From: Gnetum montanum
Lineage: Eukaryota; Streptophyta; Gnetopsida; Gnetales; Gnetaceae
Direction: 5' to 3'
Assembly: GCA_015680685.1 (NCBI GenBank)
Contig: MNCI01037790.1
Span: 137,473 to 201,472, forward strand
Length of the DNA: 64,000 nucleotides
Below the pieces are notes generated by a model. It saw nothing but the letters and a program-made list of their open reading frames with translations. It had not been told where the DNA came from and did no database searches. Both the position numbers and the translations under genes were made by a program. Positions 47,090-58,699 of the stretch are shown here, piece after piece; the first letter of the stretch is position 1, and the number at the start of each line of letters is the position of its first letter.

Positions 47090-48245
47090 TAACGATGGAA
47101 AATGTCGGTTGTTGGAAACACCAAGGAAATTTCTGCGTACATAGTTTTAACCCCAGATCCACATGAGGGCCGTGCTGGAGAAATGAATCTGAGGTGCCCT
47201 AAATGGTCTTGTCAATCAAACAGTGACTTACTTAATCAATAAACTTGCTAATGATTGTATAATGAGGCGACAATTTGATGCAAAAATATATTGTCTATTC
47301 ATGAGGAAAATGAAATCTATTATCAAATCGAACTCTGAAGATAATGAATGTGATGTAAACGATGCAAAACAATTGCAAAATTTAATGTAAACAAGCCACA
47401 ATGAATTGGATCTGAAAGATATGCACAATCCCAAAATCCAGGATCTATTATGAATATAAAAATGAAGAATACAACGGGTTTACAAAATAGACTTCGATTT
47501 GGACGAAGTATCTGCCACCAATAGGAAGCTACTAAGAGATTAAACAAAAAAATGTCAATCTACCTTGTTTACTAGCCAAATCTCGACACAAGGGAGTTAG
47601 GCTCAAAGAAAAGTGCTTATTAGCTTGAAATCTCTGGTCAAGGGCTTCTCTTTATCACCGTCGATGTTCTTCTGTTGCCAATGTCTTGCTTAGCTCTACT
47701 AGAATTGCTGAACTTGCCAACCTACTAATTTGTCAATCTTCCAACTTGTTTGCCCCCTCTTTTGAACATTGTTTGCCAAGGTATTTATAATATTAGGATC
47801 AGGAGAAGAACGTGGTTTAGATGACATGTGTTCCAGAACCACAAAATATCATTGACTTGATGCATGATAACTGAAGCTTGCCACATTACACTGCGCTACG
47901 CTCCAAAGCGTAACGTAGCATAATCTTCCCTTGTCTTTAGTGCTGCAAACTATCTTATGTTTATGCTGTGTTATGCTATATTAGGCTATGTTGTACCACA
48001 TTACGCTGCATAGTGTAATTCAGTGTAACATAACAAACCTTCAAAATTTGAAGTGCTATCGTTGTGCATCCTTTATTTTTTCCAAGTCTCCTAGGGGACT
48101 ATTACGCTGAACTGCATAATGTAGCGTAACAAGCCCTTAGCCAAAAGGAACAAAACTTTCTAAGATGTGTAACACATTACGAATCCTTGCTTGAACCTCT
48201 GAATTTAGCTGAACCCTTTAGATCTTGCAATTTCACGGTGTTTCA
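47090..48245 (-). mobile_element. LTR4 (3' LTR of element E4)
   Basis: Starts TGAAACACCGTGAAATT after a polypurine tract. TATAAATA at 47782-47789. R-U5 shares with LTR A the block ctaaatggtcttgtcaat and the adjacent segment. U3 has palindromes with a TTACGCT/AGCGTAA variant (47885-48130). The inner boundary lies between about 46870 and 47100 and is not resolved from the antisense gene of E3. Confidence 0.65.
47782..47789 (-). promoter_or_regulatory. TATA box of LTR4
   Basis: TATAAATA on the minus strand, in the same relative order to U3 palindromes and R as in LTR A and B. Confidence 0.5.
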
Positions 48246-48261
48246 ATGGCCCCTCTTTGTT
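48246..48261 (-). promoter_or_regulatory. polypurine tract of E4
   Basis: Minus strand ACAAAGAGGGGCCAT directly before the LTR TGAAACACC. Confidence 0.65.
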
Positions 48262-49480
48262 GACATTTAGAGGGCTTGCCCGAAGGACGTCGATAAAGAA
48301 CACAAAATACCGAAGAAGTGAAAGCGCCAACATGTTCATCAGCAGCTGCTTAGATGTCACTCTATCAAACCTAGAAATGCAAAGGCAGAAGGGATAAGGA
48401 GTATAAGAGGGATTTAACAGTTACGAGGGAGGGAGGTTTAGGAAAGACTCAAGCATGTGAGCAGGAAACTTTTGCTAACATGTTATCGAGAATCTCTTCG
48501 TGGGTGTTTTCCCGGGAAGTTACGCTGCTAAACTGCATATGAAAGGCTTTGCATGGGCAAGTTATGTTACGCCCGTATGGCCTGGATAAATTGTGTTACA
48601 TCCATTTTGCCTAACTTTGCCCATCAGTATAGCCTGGATGACTTGTGTTACATCCTTTGCCCTTTTTTTTTTCTTTTTTTTCTTTATTTTTGCAAACTTG
48701 CACTCAATGAGGCAAGTTGTGTTACGCCAATTCATGGACCTAATGGTAATACATGCACGAAATACTTTTGTGTATGCTCAAATTCTATACAAACAGAGGA
48801 AGGGGATAAAGGGGGTTGTAAGGATGAAGGAAAGAGAAAGTTGAATAAGGTGTTTGATTGAGGGGAAGGTAGGGTCGCACTTCCAAGTAGCTAGGCTAGT
48901 CTGAGCAGCCACCTCATAACGTTGTTGACACCTCACCTTCTCAGTGAATGCACTCTTGAACAACATCATCGCAACAAGTGACCTACAAACACAATATAAA
49001 ATAGAGAACTATATTGATCATCCTAATCGCTAGGGAGGTTGTTGAAAAAAGTACCGTCCAAAGTGAGAAGGAAAGAGCAGGCCACAAAGAAGGAACCGTA
49101 GCAAGAGGCAAGGGTCCCAATGTTGATGTCATGGTTCAGGAATTCACCGTCATTAGTCAAACTCATCGTATCTAACCGACTGGGCAAAGAACTAGTCAGA
49201 TGAATTTGCTAAGCTAGAGTCTAATGGTAACAACGGGCGGAGGCCTTCAAGGTCATGGATGACCATAGCTTCCTTGGGGCTCCAAATGGCGAAGCTGACC
49301 CTAGGAGTTACAATTATGGAGTGGCTATGGTAGTAGCATCTCTAAGGGGTCAATAGTATGCCTTTTGGCATGTCCTAGGAATCATTAGTATGCTAGTAGG
49401 GTAGTGACATTGGATTTGTCCCAACATCCCACCCACTTCGTCGGGTAGGGATGTTGTGCAAGAATGATGATGCTCACTTG
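48262..49480 (-). other. 3' untranslated tail of E4
   Basis: Contains four units of the type ggcaagttgtgttacgcc / ggatgacttgtgttacatcc (48560-48740), comparable with the E1 tail. Otherwise no coding signal; the plus-strand frames at 48553-48861 cross these repeats and are chance. Confidence 0.45.
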
Positions 49481-49489
49481 ATTCATGCA

Positions 49490-49870
49490 CTGTCGGTTGG
49501 CAGGTTCTAGTTTTAAGTCCTGTTAAACCATTGGTGCTAGTTTTAAGTCCCAACAGACCATGGTCTCGGTTTAGAGTCTAGGTAGATTGTAGTGTGCTAA
49601 TTTTATGTCGTAACGGATGGTGAAAGAGCTGATTTATGGTCCCAGCAGACTGTGCTTTGGGTGTTAGTTTTTTGTCGTCACCTAGGGACAATTCTATGCT
49701 AGTTTAGCATCTCAGCAAACGAATGCTTACCTTGCTAGTTTTGCATCATGGCGGATGGTTGAATATTTTGCTAGTTTAGCATCATGGCAGACGCATGCAA
49801 GAAGAGCCAATTTTACATTGTATTGGATGTGTACAACATTGCCAATTTTACATCGTAGCAGATGATTGTT
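49490..49870. repeat. post-integrase repeat array of E4
   Basis: Nine or so units of the form gctagttttaagtcccaacagaccatgg / gctagttttgcatcatggcggatgg, about 35-50 bases apart. The unit resembles that of the GGCC arrays (TAGTTTTAAG..C...GG.CCATG), but with A/C substitutions in the GGCC arms. Confidence 0.65.
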
Positions 49871-49879
49871 ACTTTGTGT

Positions 49880-51000
49880 CTATGCCGAGCTGGTGTCTAG
49901 ATGTGGTACTGTTTCAGGTGGTGTATGGTTCACTGGGTTCAGTAACTCGTTGCCATCGATATCCGCTAACCTGAATGCTCCGTTGTCATATGTTCTTATG
50001 ATCAGAAAAGGGCCTTCCCAATTTGTAGAGAATTTACTTACTGGTTCTCGAATGACCTCAAGATCTAAATCTCCTTTCCTGATCAATCGTTGATGCAGAT
50101 TGTGTCGATGCTTCTTTCTTTGCCTATCTTGATATTTTTCGATGGTGTTAAGCATCTAGATGCCTGTCTCCTCTACTGAGTCTAAATCCATGATCCTGGA
50201 CTCGTTATGCTGAGTCTCATTTATAACCATGGAGAGGACCATCGATAGTGAGGGAACCTATAATTCTGAGGGCAACACTGCTTTGGATCCATAGACTAGG
50301 TTATAGGATGTCATATCTGTAGATGTCCTGCACGTCATACGATATTCCTGTAGCACGTAGAGGATTTTTTTGTGCCATCATTTTTTGTTGCTGCTGAGCA
50401 TCTTTTTCAACAAATTGATGACCACTTTGTTCATTGCCTCTACTTGACCATTTGCTTATGGGTAATAGGGTGAGGAGAAAAATTGCCTAATGCTAAGGTT
50501 ACTGCAAAAAGATTTGGTTTCAACACTGCTAAATTATGGCCCATTGTTGGTTACAATAGTCATAGAAAGCCCAAACCTGGTTACTATGTTGTCTAAGATG
50601 AAATGGCAAACCTATTGGGATGTAATCTTCCATAAGGGGATAGGCTCAACCCACTTCGTGAAATACTTAGTGGTGGTGATAATGAAGCTATGTCCTACGG
50701 AAGATTTAGGCATGATGGGGCCTATGATGTTTAGCCCCCATCATTGGAATGGCCAAGTAATATTTGTAGTGTGTAACTCGGTTGGTAACACATGTAATAA
50801 GTTTGCATAATGTTGGCATGTGTCACATGTCTTAACCTTGGTAAGTCAGTCTTTTTTCATGTACGGCCAGTAATACCCTAAGTATCTAATTTTAGCAACC
50901 ATGGCTCGTGGGGCTACGTGTCCTCCACACAGCCCTTCATGAACTTCGTTAACTATTGTTTGCACTTGATCACTATTAATGCAGGTTAACAATACCCCAA
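49880..51000 (-). pseudogene. pol: integrase of Tat element E4
   Basis: Zinc-binding module VHEGLCGGHVAPRAMVAKIR, GYYWPYM, KVKTCDTCQ (HHCC intact). The catalytic core reads WGLNIIGP and VTNNGP, where the family has WGLDIIGP and TDNGP, so both catalytic Asp are Asn, each explained by a G-to-A change. NGQVEAMNKVV keeps the Glu. C-terminal domain 49880-50155: KGDLDLEVI, NWEGPFLIIRTYDNGAFRL. Stops also occur. Confidence 0.75.
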
Positions 51001-51073
51001 TAAAATAGTGTCTACACAGAGTACTATCTTTGATGATGACGTATTACCTAGCACACTTGCAAACTGCATCTTT

Positions 51074-51640
51074 TTATGCAACTGTTAGCTCGTGCGGTGG
51101 TTCGCCATGCAAAAGGTAGGTTTTAATGTTTTCGTGCCATTTTGGTGTTCCTCCTATGTTTAATGAAGATATTTGTGCTGCTTGAATGATAGGGTCTATA
51201 CATTCCATCATTAAAGTAGGTAAGCTGGCAAGCATATGTGGTGGCACGTTTAAATCCAGCATGGCTAGTGCATCGGCAACTGTGTTTTCATTACGCAGTA
51301 CATGTTGGACGTCGATCTTCGTGAATTGCTTCAAAAGATCTTTAGCCATATCATAGTAGGGCTGCAAATACACAGCTTTGCAGGTGTAGACCCCTATGAT
51401 TTGATTGATGATGAGCATCGAATCGCCCTGGATTGCTAGATGTTAAACATTGAGTTCTCTAGCTATTAATAGTCCCCTGAGGAGCCCTTTGTACTCTGCC
51501 ACATTTTTCATACAAGGAAATGCAAGGTAATAAGCTAATGGAAGAACATCTTCAGGGGAGAGCATAATGACAATGGCAACACTATCGCCCCTAGTGGTTG
51601 AAGCTCCAAATCAAAATATAATGTGGCTTCAAGGCCTATT
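51074..51640 (-). pseudogene. pol: archaeal-type second RNase H (aRH) of E4
   Basis: YFD, then GASTTRGDSVAIVI after two extra bases that break the FDGAS site, then AYYLAFPC, NVAEYKGLLRGLLIAREL, QGDSMLIINQIIGVY, YLQPYYDMAKDLLKQF and RNENTVADALA. Fold order and acidic residues match the Tat-lineage aRH. One stop is visible before QGDS. Confidence 0.75.
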
Positions 51641-53200
51641 GGTACAGGGCTTAAACTATGTACATGTTCATCCAAAAATTCTGGTTCTACTGTAGCTTGA
51701 TCGTTAATAGGTGATGTTGCAAGCTGGTCAACTATGGCTTGACCCTTAGTGGATGATTGGCCAACATAATGTAAGTTGAATTTGGCTATGATAGCTTTCC
51801 AACGAGCGATCCTACTACTCTCATACAAGTTGTTTGAGATAGCCCGTAGAACATTGTTTTTACAAATTATATTAACCTGGCTGTAGAAGAGATAGTGTCT
51901 ACATTTTTTGAGTGCAAAAACCAATGCCAAACAATTACACTCTACTTCATTGTATCTGGTTTCATATGCAAATAGAGCGTGAATTAGATAGTAAATAGGG
52001 GCTTTCGATCCATTGTTCCTTTTTTGGCACAGTAACGCAGCTATAGACACATCTGAGCTTGTCATGTAAATATAAAAAGGCTGATTCCTTTGTGGTGGGA
52101 AAACCATTGGTAAATGTTGCAGCTCCTTCTTCAAGTTGTCAAATGCACACTGGCAGTCATCGGTCCATTCGAAATTAACACCCTTCTTAAGGAGATGTTG
52201 CATAGGATGTAATTTATCTGTTAATTTCAAAATGAACCGCCTGATAAATTGTCATCTACCCTGTAGCCCACATAGTTCCTTGAGGTTTGTAGGTGGCATT
52301 AAATCAACGATGGCTTTAACCTTTTCAGGGTCGACTCGGATGTCAATCTCTGATACCACAAACCCCAACATGTGTTTGGTTTTGATTTTGAATACACACT
52401 TCTTTGGGTTGAGTCATAAGTCATGCTTGAGACATCATTTAAGGACTAACTCTAAGTCTTCTAAATGATCTTCTGACTTTATAGACTTGATAGTTATGTC
52501 GTCTACATAGTCGTTCAATCTCTCTAAGAGGTAATTACTAAAGATGTATTTCATGGCTTGTTGATACGTTGCCCCAAAATTCTTTAACCCAAAAGGCATC
52601 ATGGTGTAGTAGAAAGTTCCCCAGGGTGTCATGAATGTTGTGGTCAAATGATGTTCTAGGTTGATATGAATTTGATTATAACTTAAAAACCATCTATAAA
52701 GGATAGAAATGCGTGATCAGGTGTTATATCGATCAGTTGGTCGATACTTGGTAACGGGAAATTGTCCTTAATCGTGGCCTTATTCAAATCCCAGAAGTCT
52801 ATGCAGATGCGTATTCCTCCCATTTTCTTAGAGACAACTACGATGTTAGACAACCAATCTGAATAATCAACCACATGAATGAAACTAGCATGATATAACT
52901 TAGTGATTTTGTTACGCACTGCTAGCACAATTTTAAGTTTAATCTTTCGTGCCTTCTGTTCAACTACCTTGATGTGCGAGTCTAGAACTATGTTGTGATA
53001 TATTAATCTCAGATCTAATCTCGGCATGTCTTCGTATGACCACGTGAATATAGCAGCGTTATTTTGGAGCACTTGCATTATGCCACTCTATGTTTGTTGG
53101 TCAAGGAGAGAACTAACCCTTAGAGTTTTACTTTCACCTTTGTGCGTAACTACAGGAACCTTGCTAAGAGGGTCCTCGATCACATCACCAGCCTCTAGGT
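51640..53200 (-). pseudogene. pol: reverse transcriptase and RNase H of E4
   Basis: 53078-52683: FTWSYEDMPRLD, GGIRICIDFWDLNKATIKDN, FPLPSIDQL and AFLSFIDGF. 52647-52435: FMTPWGTFYYTMMPFGLKN, AT.QQAM and the catalytic NDYVDDI. 52230-51640: connection (LLKKGVNFEWTDDCQCAFDNL) and RNase H with FYIYMTSSD, LCQKRNNGS, YETRYNEVE and YFYSQVNI-like strands. Three frames are used, so it is non-functional. It parallels E1 closely. Confidence 0.8.
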
Positions 53201-53209
53201 CTAGGGTTC

Positions 53210-53966
53210 AGGCCAAATGTTCTGGCAAATCTGGGGATATTTCTAATGTTGCTATGGTTGCATCACAAAGGGAAACCTCGGTTCCTATCAGTGTATGGTT
53301 GAGCTATCTAATGGTTTCTCCATATGGGCCTATTAGGACTAGGGGTGCGAATAAAGCTACATCCATTTGTGAATTGTCCTGCAAAACTGCCAAAAACAAA
53401 AATTGTTACATTATTTTTTTTTATTGATCTATTGAAATGATAAGAGTTTATTTTTTGTGTTAGAGTTGTGTGTTAGAGAAGCTTCCAGTTTAAGGTCTTA
53501 GCGGACCATTACACATATGCACAGTTTATGAGAAAATGGCAAGCCAGGTTTCCTAGATGTTAGTGTGTGACTTCTGTGAATTAAGATGAAGGATGTAACG
53601 TGGCATGCCTAGCATGTTGAAACAATGAATTTAAATTTTTTGTACAAACTATAGTTAATGCAACCGGATTATGAGGTGATAAGCCATGCATTAGTTTATG
53701 GTCATTTTGGACTGCAATCCATACGATATCTATGAGATTAATGCTCCGATCTTCATGCTTCATGTCATACTGACACACTTATGTTTCAAGAAAATTCTGC
53801 ATTGATTGAGCATAAAATTAGTTAGTTTCAAACTCTACGTTTATAAATCAGTGGTTCATCCTCAAAACAGACCACAGACATCACGAATTTGAATTTGGCT
53901 ATAGGAGACAGGAAGCGGAAGTAAGGTGTAAACAGATGATTTTGCGAAGGTTGTTCAACTGTAACT
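53210..53966. other. E4 spacer between RT and antisense gene
   Basis: Upstream (element sense) edge of RT, including an Arg-rich shadow frame. A single boundary repeat, cttccagtttaaggtcttagcggaccatt, lies at 53484-53512. The rest shows nothing recognised. It would contain the promoter of the divergent antisense gene. Confidence 0.4.
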
Positions 53967-56595
53967 ATGGCACCAAATATCAAAGGAAAGAATGCCAAAT
54001 TGGTGAAAATTGATGAAGTTCAGAAGAGTTTGCAGTGGGTTTCACAAGCCAGAGTCGAAACTTAGGAGGTTACTCCACTTAACCGGTAAGTCACCTTTCA
54101 TCCTCTTGCATGATTATTATTTTTGTTGCGGCACCGCGATCATATCTATTTTAAATGTATATGTTGCATCGGGCATTGATATTTGCTTACGCGGGCTAAG
54201 CTATTGTAGTTTGTTATATTACCTTTGTCGTCGCTATTGGAGATGGACCTTGTGTTGTCACAAGGGTTTGGGTAACGTTGAGTAATATTGTACAAATGTA
54301 ATGTATAACTGGAAAATTCTAGGTATTGTACCCATGTGTAGTGTAATTAGGGTTTTGTTTTTTCTTGCCCATAATGGTTGCATGTTACGCTGGAATAATA
54401 CGCAGTGTTGCTTTCATAGCCGTTGTCATGGACAAACCTTGAGTTGTTGCAAGGATTTGAGTGGTTTTGACCATGCGTCTCCAATATAACCTGTAATTTT
54501 CTGGGAGTCGAGAGAACCCTAATGTCGCATGATGAATTTTTATGTCTAAATGATTTGTCTAATAGTAATGCATTTTTATTGTATAGGATTATGTTAAAGC
54601 CCAGCATAATTGTTTTGGACATCATGGGTGTTCTATGCTTCTTACATATTCTCGTGGCCCATGTTCCTCCTCCTCATGCTTGTATAAAGAAGGAGGCGGT
54701 ATGGCTCAGAAGGGGTGCACGGGAGAAACCTCGTTTAACCGAGGAGCCTATCAAGCCAATATGTGGGAAAGGAAAGAAAGTGCAAGTCAAGTTTTAGAGG
54801 AAAAATCCTCCATCTGGTAAGTAGAGAAATATGTTAATGGTTATGTTATGTATAGACATTGTTACGTTGCGTAATGTTTATTGAGAAAGAGTGAAATCCT
54901 GTGTTAATTGACAACATTGTACGATAGGGAAGGAGAAGGTTGTGGAGTAGTTGACCCCTGAAATAGGAACTATAGTTTTGCGGCATCGGGGAGAGGCCCC
55001 GATCTTGGAAGAGGAGACCCCAGTCAATAAGGTAAGTGGCACGTAGGTTCCTATGTGTGAAGAGGAGGTAGCACTGGAGGATGCCAAAGTCCTTTCGGCT
55101 GGAACAGAAAAAGGTAAGTAGTTTGTCACTCAGTGAGTTTGATTTTTGCTGAATGGTAAACTTTATGCTACTGCTTCTGGAGGTTTTATTAGTCATTGAA
55201 ATATCTCAGTTATGTATTTATCTATAATTTATTCTCATAATAGGTGATCAGGACGTACCTTCGTCGACAATGGCGACCCAACCTTGAGGTGAGTTTCCTA
55301 CTAAATTTGCCTTTATAGAAAGCGTTGTCAATGATATGATCGGTTGCTTAGAGCAAATCAATCTTGAAGCCGGTACATTACAATCATTACACAGGGTTAT
55401 TCTATTGTGGCATTACGCTACCTAATTATTCCTAATTGTTATTTTATGTTGTTAGGAGCTCGCCTCATATGGGACTTGACAGAGCCTATTGACTTAAACA
55501 CCACTGAGCTCCCATCGAAAGCGACCATCGTGCCACGCAACATTTACAATGAGATGCATAAATATCTTGTACGCTCGCCTCGCTCCCTATGGGAATGCCA
55601 AAGCATCAATGAAGACCTTTGGAAGAGAAAGAGAAGGTGGCTCTAATTGACAAGGTTGGAGATTTGAGGTCATAGAATGAATTCCTGTAGGCCCAGGGAA
55701 CGAACAACGAGGACTGGCGAATAGCTATTGTTGACTACGCCCATTATTGGATGGTTGTCAGGAATAGTGTCTAAACTAGTCGTGAGCTGATCAAGCAGTA
55801 AATGCAAATGGATCTCCTAGCTCAAAAAAATCAAAACTGGAAGGACTTTAGTGCAAGGGTCCAAGAATGGGGGCAAACACAGAAAAATCATAAACATGTC
55901 TATAAGCAAGAAAGCACTGCCTACTGTCAACATTACAGAGATTTTGTTGTTGAGGCTCAGTCCCTTTGACTATTCCTCAACATCATTGGTGCTTCCAGAG
56001 CCTATGAGAAGTTCCTAGAGCAAGTGATGGTAAGTGCCTTTCCAAACAGGGAAATGACTCTTCCTGGCAAGGAGACTACCATCACTTCCTTCTTCCCTGA
56101 ACCACCCTGATGGACTCCTGTGGAGAAGGGAAAGGTCAGGGTCGAAGCTAATCTAGGAGATGGGGTTTGGTCTGAGCTTACCGAGGATGAAATTATGCAA
56201 TGTCTGTGGGTTGACCTAGAATAAATCCCTTTTGCTACCGATGCAGGACCGTCATAGGTAAGTCGTAGTATTATTGTGTTTTTTGTCATACCTAGTTTTG
56301 ATGGCGATGTTAATATGTGTATCGTGTCTACTCGTAGGAACGACCCAAGGAGAACCCTTAGTAGGATGAACATAATAAAGGTGATGATCCTTGCGAAGAG
56401 GTTCTACATGAAGCAGAGCATAATGAAGATGGTCAATTTTGTGGTAAGCAACCCCATGAAGAAGAGCCTCGTAGAGAGGGCTACCCTCATGAAGATATTC
56501 CTCATGAAAAGAATGGCCCCTATGAAGATGATTTGTTTGAAGCAGAGGTGGAACTAGGTGACACGGGTGAGAGTGGTGAAAAAGGAGATACATAG
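53967..56595 (+). pseudogene. antisense, intron-containing gene of element E4
   Basis: Lies between RT and protease of E4 on the opposite strand. Predicted exons: 53967-54085 (MAPNIKGKNAKLVKIDEV, donor CGGTAAGTC), 54587-54816 (ends NPPSG at CTGGTAAGTA), about 54928-55113 (Glu-rich, donor AAGGTAAGT), 55244-55372 (FAFIESVVNDMIGCLEQI), 55456-56257 (LIWDL, SLWECQSINEDLWKRK, QMDLLAQKNQNWKDFSARV, TEDEIMQCLW; ends at CATAGGTAAGT) and 56338-56595 (acidic tail with repeated PHE.E/HEDGP words). Most donors are GTAAGT and acceptors end TTAG/TAG after T-rich tracts. The E3 copy matches in exon order and in at least three junctions. In-frame stops (for example after ARVET and before the last donor) show it no longer codes. 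I do not recognise the product family. Confidence 0.6.
56258..56337 (+). other. predicted terminal intron of the E4 antisense gene
   Basis: 80 bases, donor CATAG/GTAAGTCG, acceptor TGTCTACTCGTAG. Same position relative to the GPS codons as in E2 and E3. The codon before the donor is TAG here, CAA in E2. Confidence 0.6.
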
Positions 56596-56744
56596 CGTGG
56601 TTATATTAGCCACGGTTTTATTGTGATGAAATGAAATAAAAGATAATGTTTTCTTTTGACATACTTAATGCAGATTTTGTTTTGGGTTTAATGTTCTTTT
56701 TTTTTTGTATGCGTAAAGTGTAGATGAAATTATAGGTTTTGGAC

Positions 56745-57015
56745 TATAATAAGTCGTAACTAGTTTAAGTCTGAAGCGTAAATGAAGTTACTAGTCTAAA
56801 GCCATTGCGGGCCACTAAGTAGTTTAAGCGTAAAGCGTAAACGGAATTGTTAGATTAAATCCATTGTGGGCCGCTAAATAGTTTAAGGCAACTTAGGGCC
56901 CTAGTTATCGTAAGCGTGAAAGGTAAATAGAATTTGGCAATTTCAATCCATAGTGGGACTTAATAGTTTAAGGCCATTTTGGGTTGTGGCTAGTTTTAGG
57001 CCATTTCGGGCCTTT
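56745..57015. repeat. GGCC repeat array of E4
   Basis: About six degenerate units such as tagtttaaggccattttgggttgtgg and ttttaggccatttcgggcc, interspersed with gcgtaaa.g words. Located between protease and the antisense gene, as in E2 and E3. Confidence 0.7.
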
Positions 57016-57253
57016 GCAAGCATAAAGATGAGCATAAGAGTAATGAAGACAGCTGGTGGAAGTGTGAGCATAAACTGCATAATAATTAAGCAATGTGGTT
57101 TATCGTAATAGGTTATGCCAGCATTGTTTCTTTATTGACTCTATAGTTGTTTCTTAATTGCTTTTAGCTTTGGCGATGCATAAGCATGGGGAGGTTTATT
57201 ACTTTTCTCCTTCACACCACCACCTTCCTCCTCGATTGGTAGTTTAGCCCAAA

Positions 57254-58063
57254 TCAAGCTGTCGTCAGCCACTGTATTGGAAAAGGGGATTGGTCTTTAG
57301 GAATTTTGATTTCCGAACCCTGTTCTATTTCTATGTTATTGACAGCCTGAGGGGTCATTTTGTCACCATGGATGATCACTTCCCCTCCTGTGTAGGGCAG
57401 ATGGATCTCCTTATGGATGGGTGATGAAACTGCCCTCATTTAAGCTAACAAAAACCTTTCTAGGATCAAGTTGAAGCTAGGCATCTCCTCAACGACAATA
57501 AACATTGCATCTGTTGGGAATTGACCCCCTACCACAAAGTTGATGTGCATTTTCCCTTTGACTTGCACTCGTGTCCCATTGAACAACTTTAAACATGACA
57601 TAATTGTAGGACTAATCTGATCAATCAAGCCCAGTTTATCCACTATGGGATATGGGATGATATTATTGGTTGCCCCGTCATCTATGTGCACTCTCTGGAT
57701 TCGGTGTTGGCCCACTCAGATCGTGATGAACATGGACATCATTATCACCTAATCCTTTTCTGGGTCATCCTTAATGGATTCATCGTGAAAGGTCAACAAG
57801 GAAGGCTAAGGTCTTTTAGTGGTGACGAGAAGCATGATGGAATGAATTGCTTCTTCATCCACTGCCAAACTCTCGTCCACAGGTATGGACGTTAGCATGT
57901 GAACCATGGCTTCACAATATTTCTGTGATGTCATGAGTAAGTCATAAAGGCTCAATGTTGTATTATTTTGTTTTAGAGCTTGTTTGATTTGTGTAAAAGA
58001 GTCAAAGAGCTCATGCCCATGGTCTGGATACTTATCACCCTTTTCCTCTTCCATCTGCCCCAA
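57254..58063 (-). pseudogene. retropepsin region of Tat element E4
   Basis: 57440-57715 reads VHIDDGATNNIIPYPIVDKL, LFNGTRVQVKGKMHINFV and FIVVEEMPSFNLILERFLLA; the D-D-G-A active site is intact. 57254-57439 carries the shared tail LPYTGGEVIIHGDKM and NNIEIEQGSE. 57806-58063 is the N-terminal linker (ALKQNNTTLSLYDLLMTS). One stop lies between each part. Confidence 0.7.
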
Positions 58064-58699
58064 GAGACGAATTTCTCAGGGAAGAATGGCCTCTGGCCAA
58101 GGGCTATGTTTTTTTGGGCTACAAGGAGATGGTTGCATTTGTGTAACTTCATCCTTTTTATAAAGTGAGGCCAACAACACAGAAGTAAGCAGTTTAGGCT
58201 TGGGAAACCCTAGTGTAAGATGGTCCTTGGTCATGTCAACTGTCATACCCCCTTCTCTTTTTTTGTTAAGTTGGGATTGGGGGGTTGACTTGGAAATTTT
58301 CCCCTACATAAGAGGGGCAACTAATGGTTTCGACACCCTAATGTCAAAGGGTGCTTTAGGCATGGAAATGGGCTAGGCCACGGCTTTATCGACAGCGGGT
58401 TGTCAAGCAGTGGTCTGAGAAGGGGCTTGGAAGACAAAAGATTGTCTCGGAACACCACTAGTCATTACTAATGGACCCGTTGTCTAGGGTGAGCAAGGGG
58501 GCACTCGCAACACAAAGGGCTACTTCGGTTGTGCCTGACCATCTCTCTCTACACCTATCACGTTCATAGTGTACCCTGCGATATTTGCATTTAACGAGTC
58601 TCGATACACATGCATGGCTTAGTTTTCTAGGCGTGTCAGACTACTGTTGTCTAGGATGAGATCACCGTGATCAATCATGCATTGAATGTCATCTTTCAA

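Noticed and set aside
56252-56593. His-rich minus-strand frame
   Set aside because: Shadow of the acidic terminal exon of the E4 antisense gene on the plus strand.
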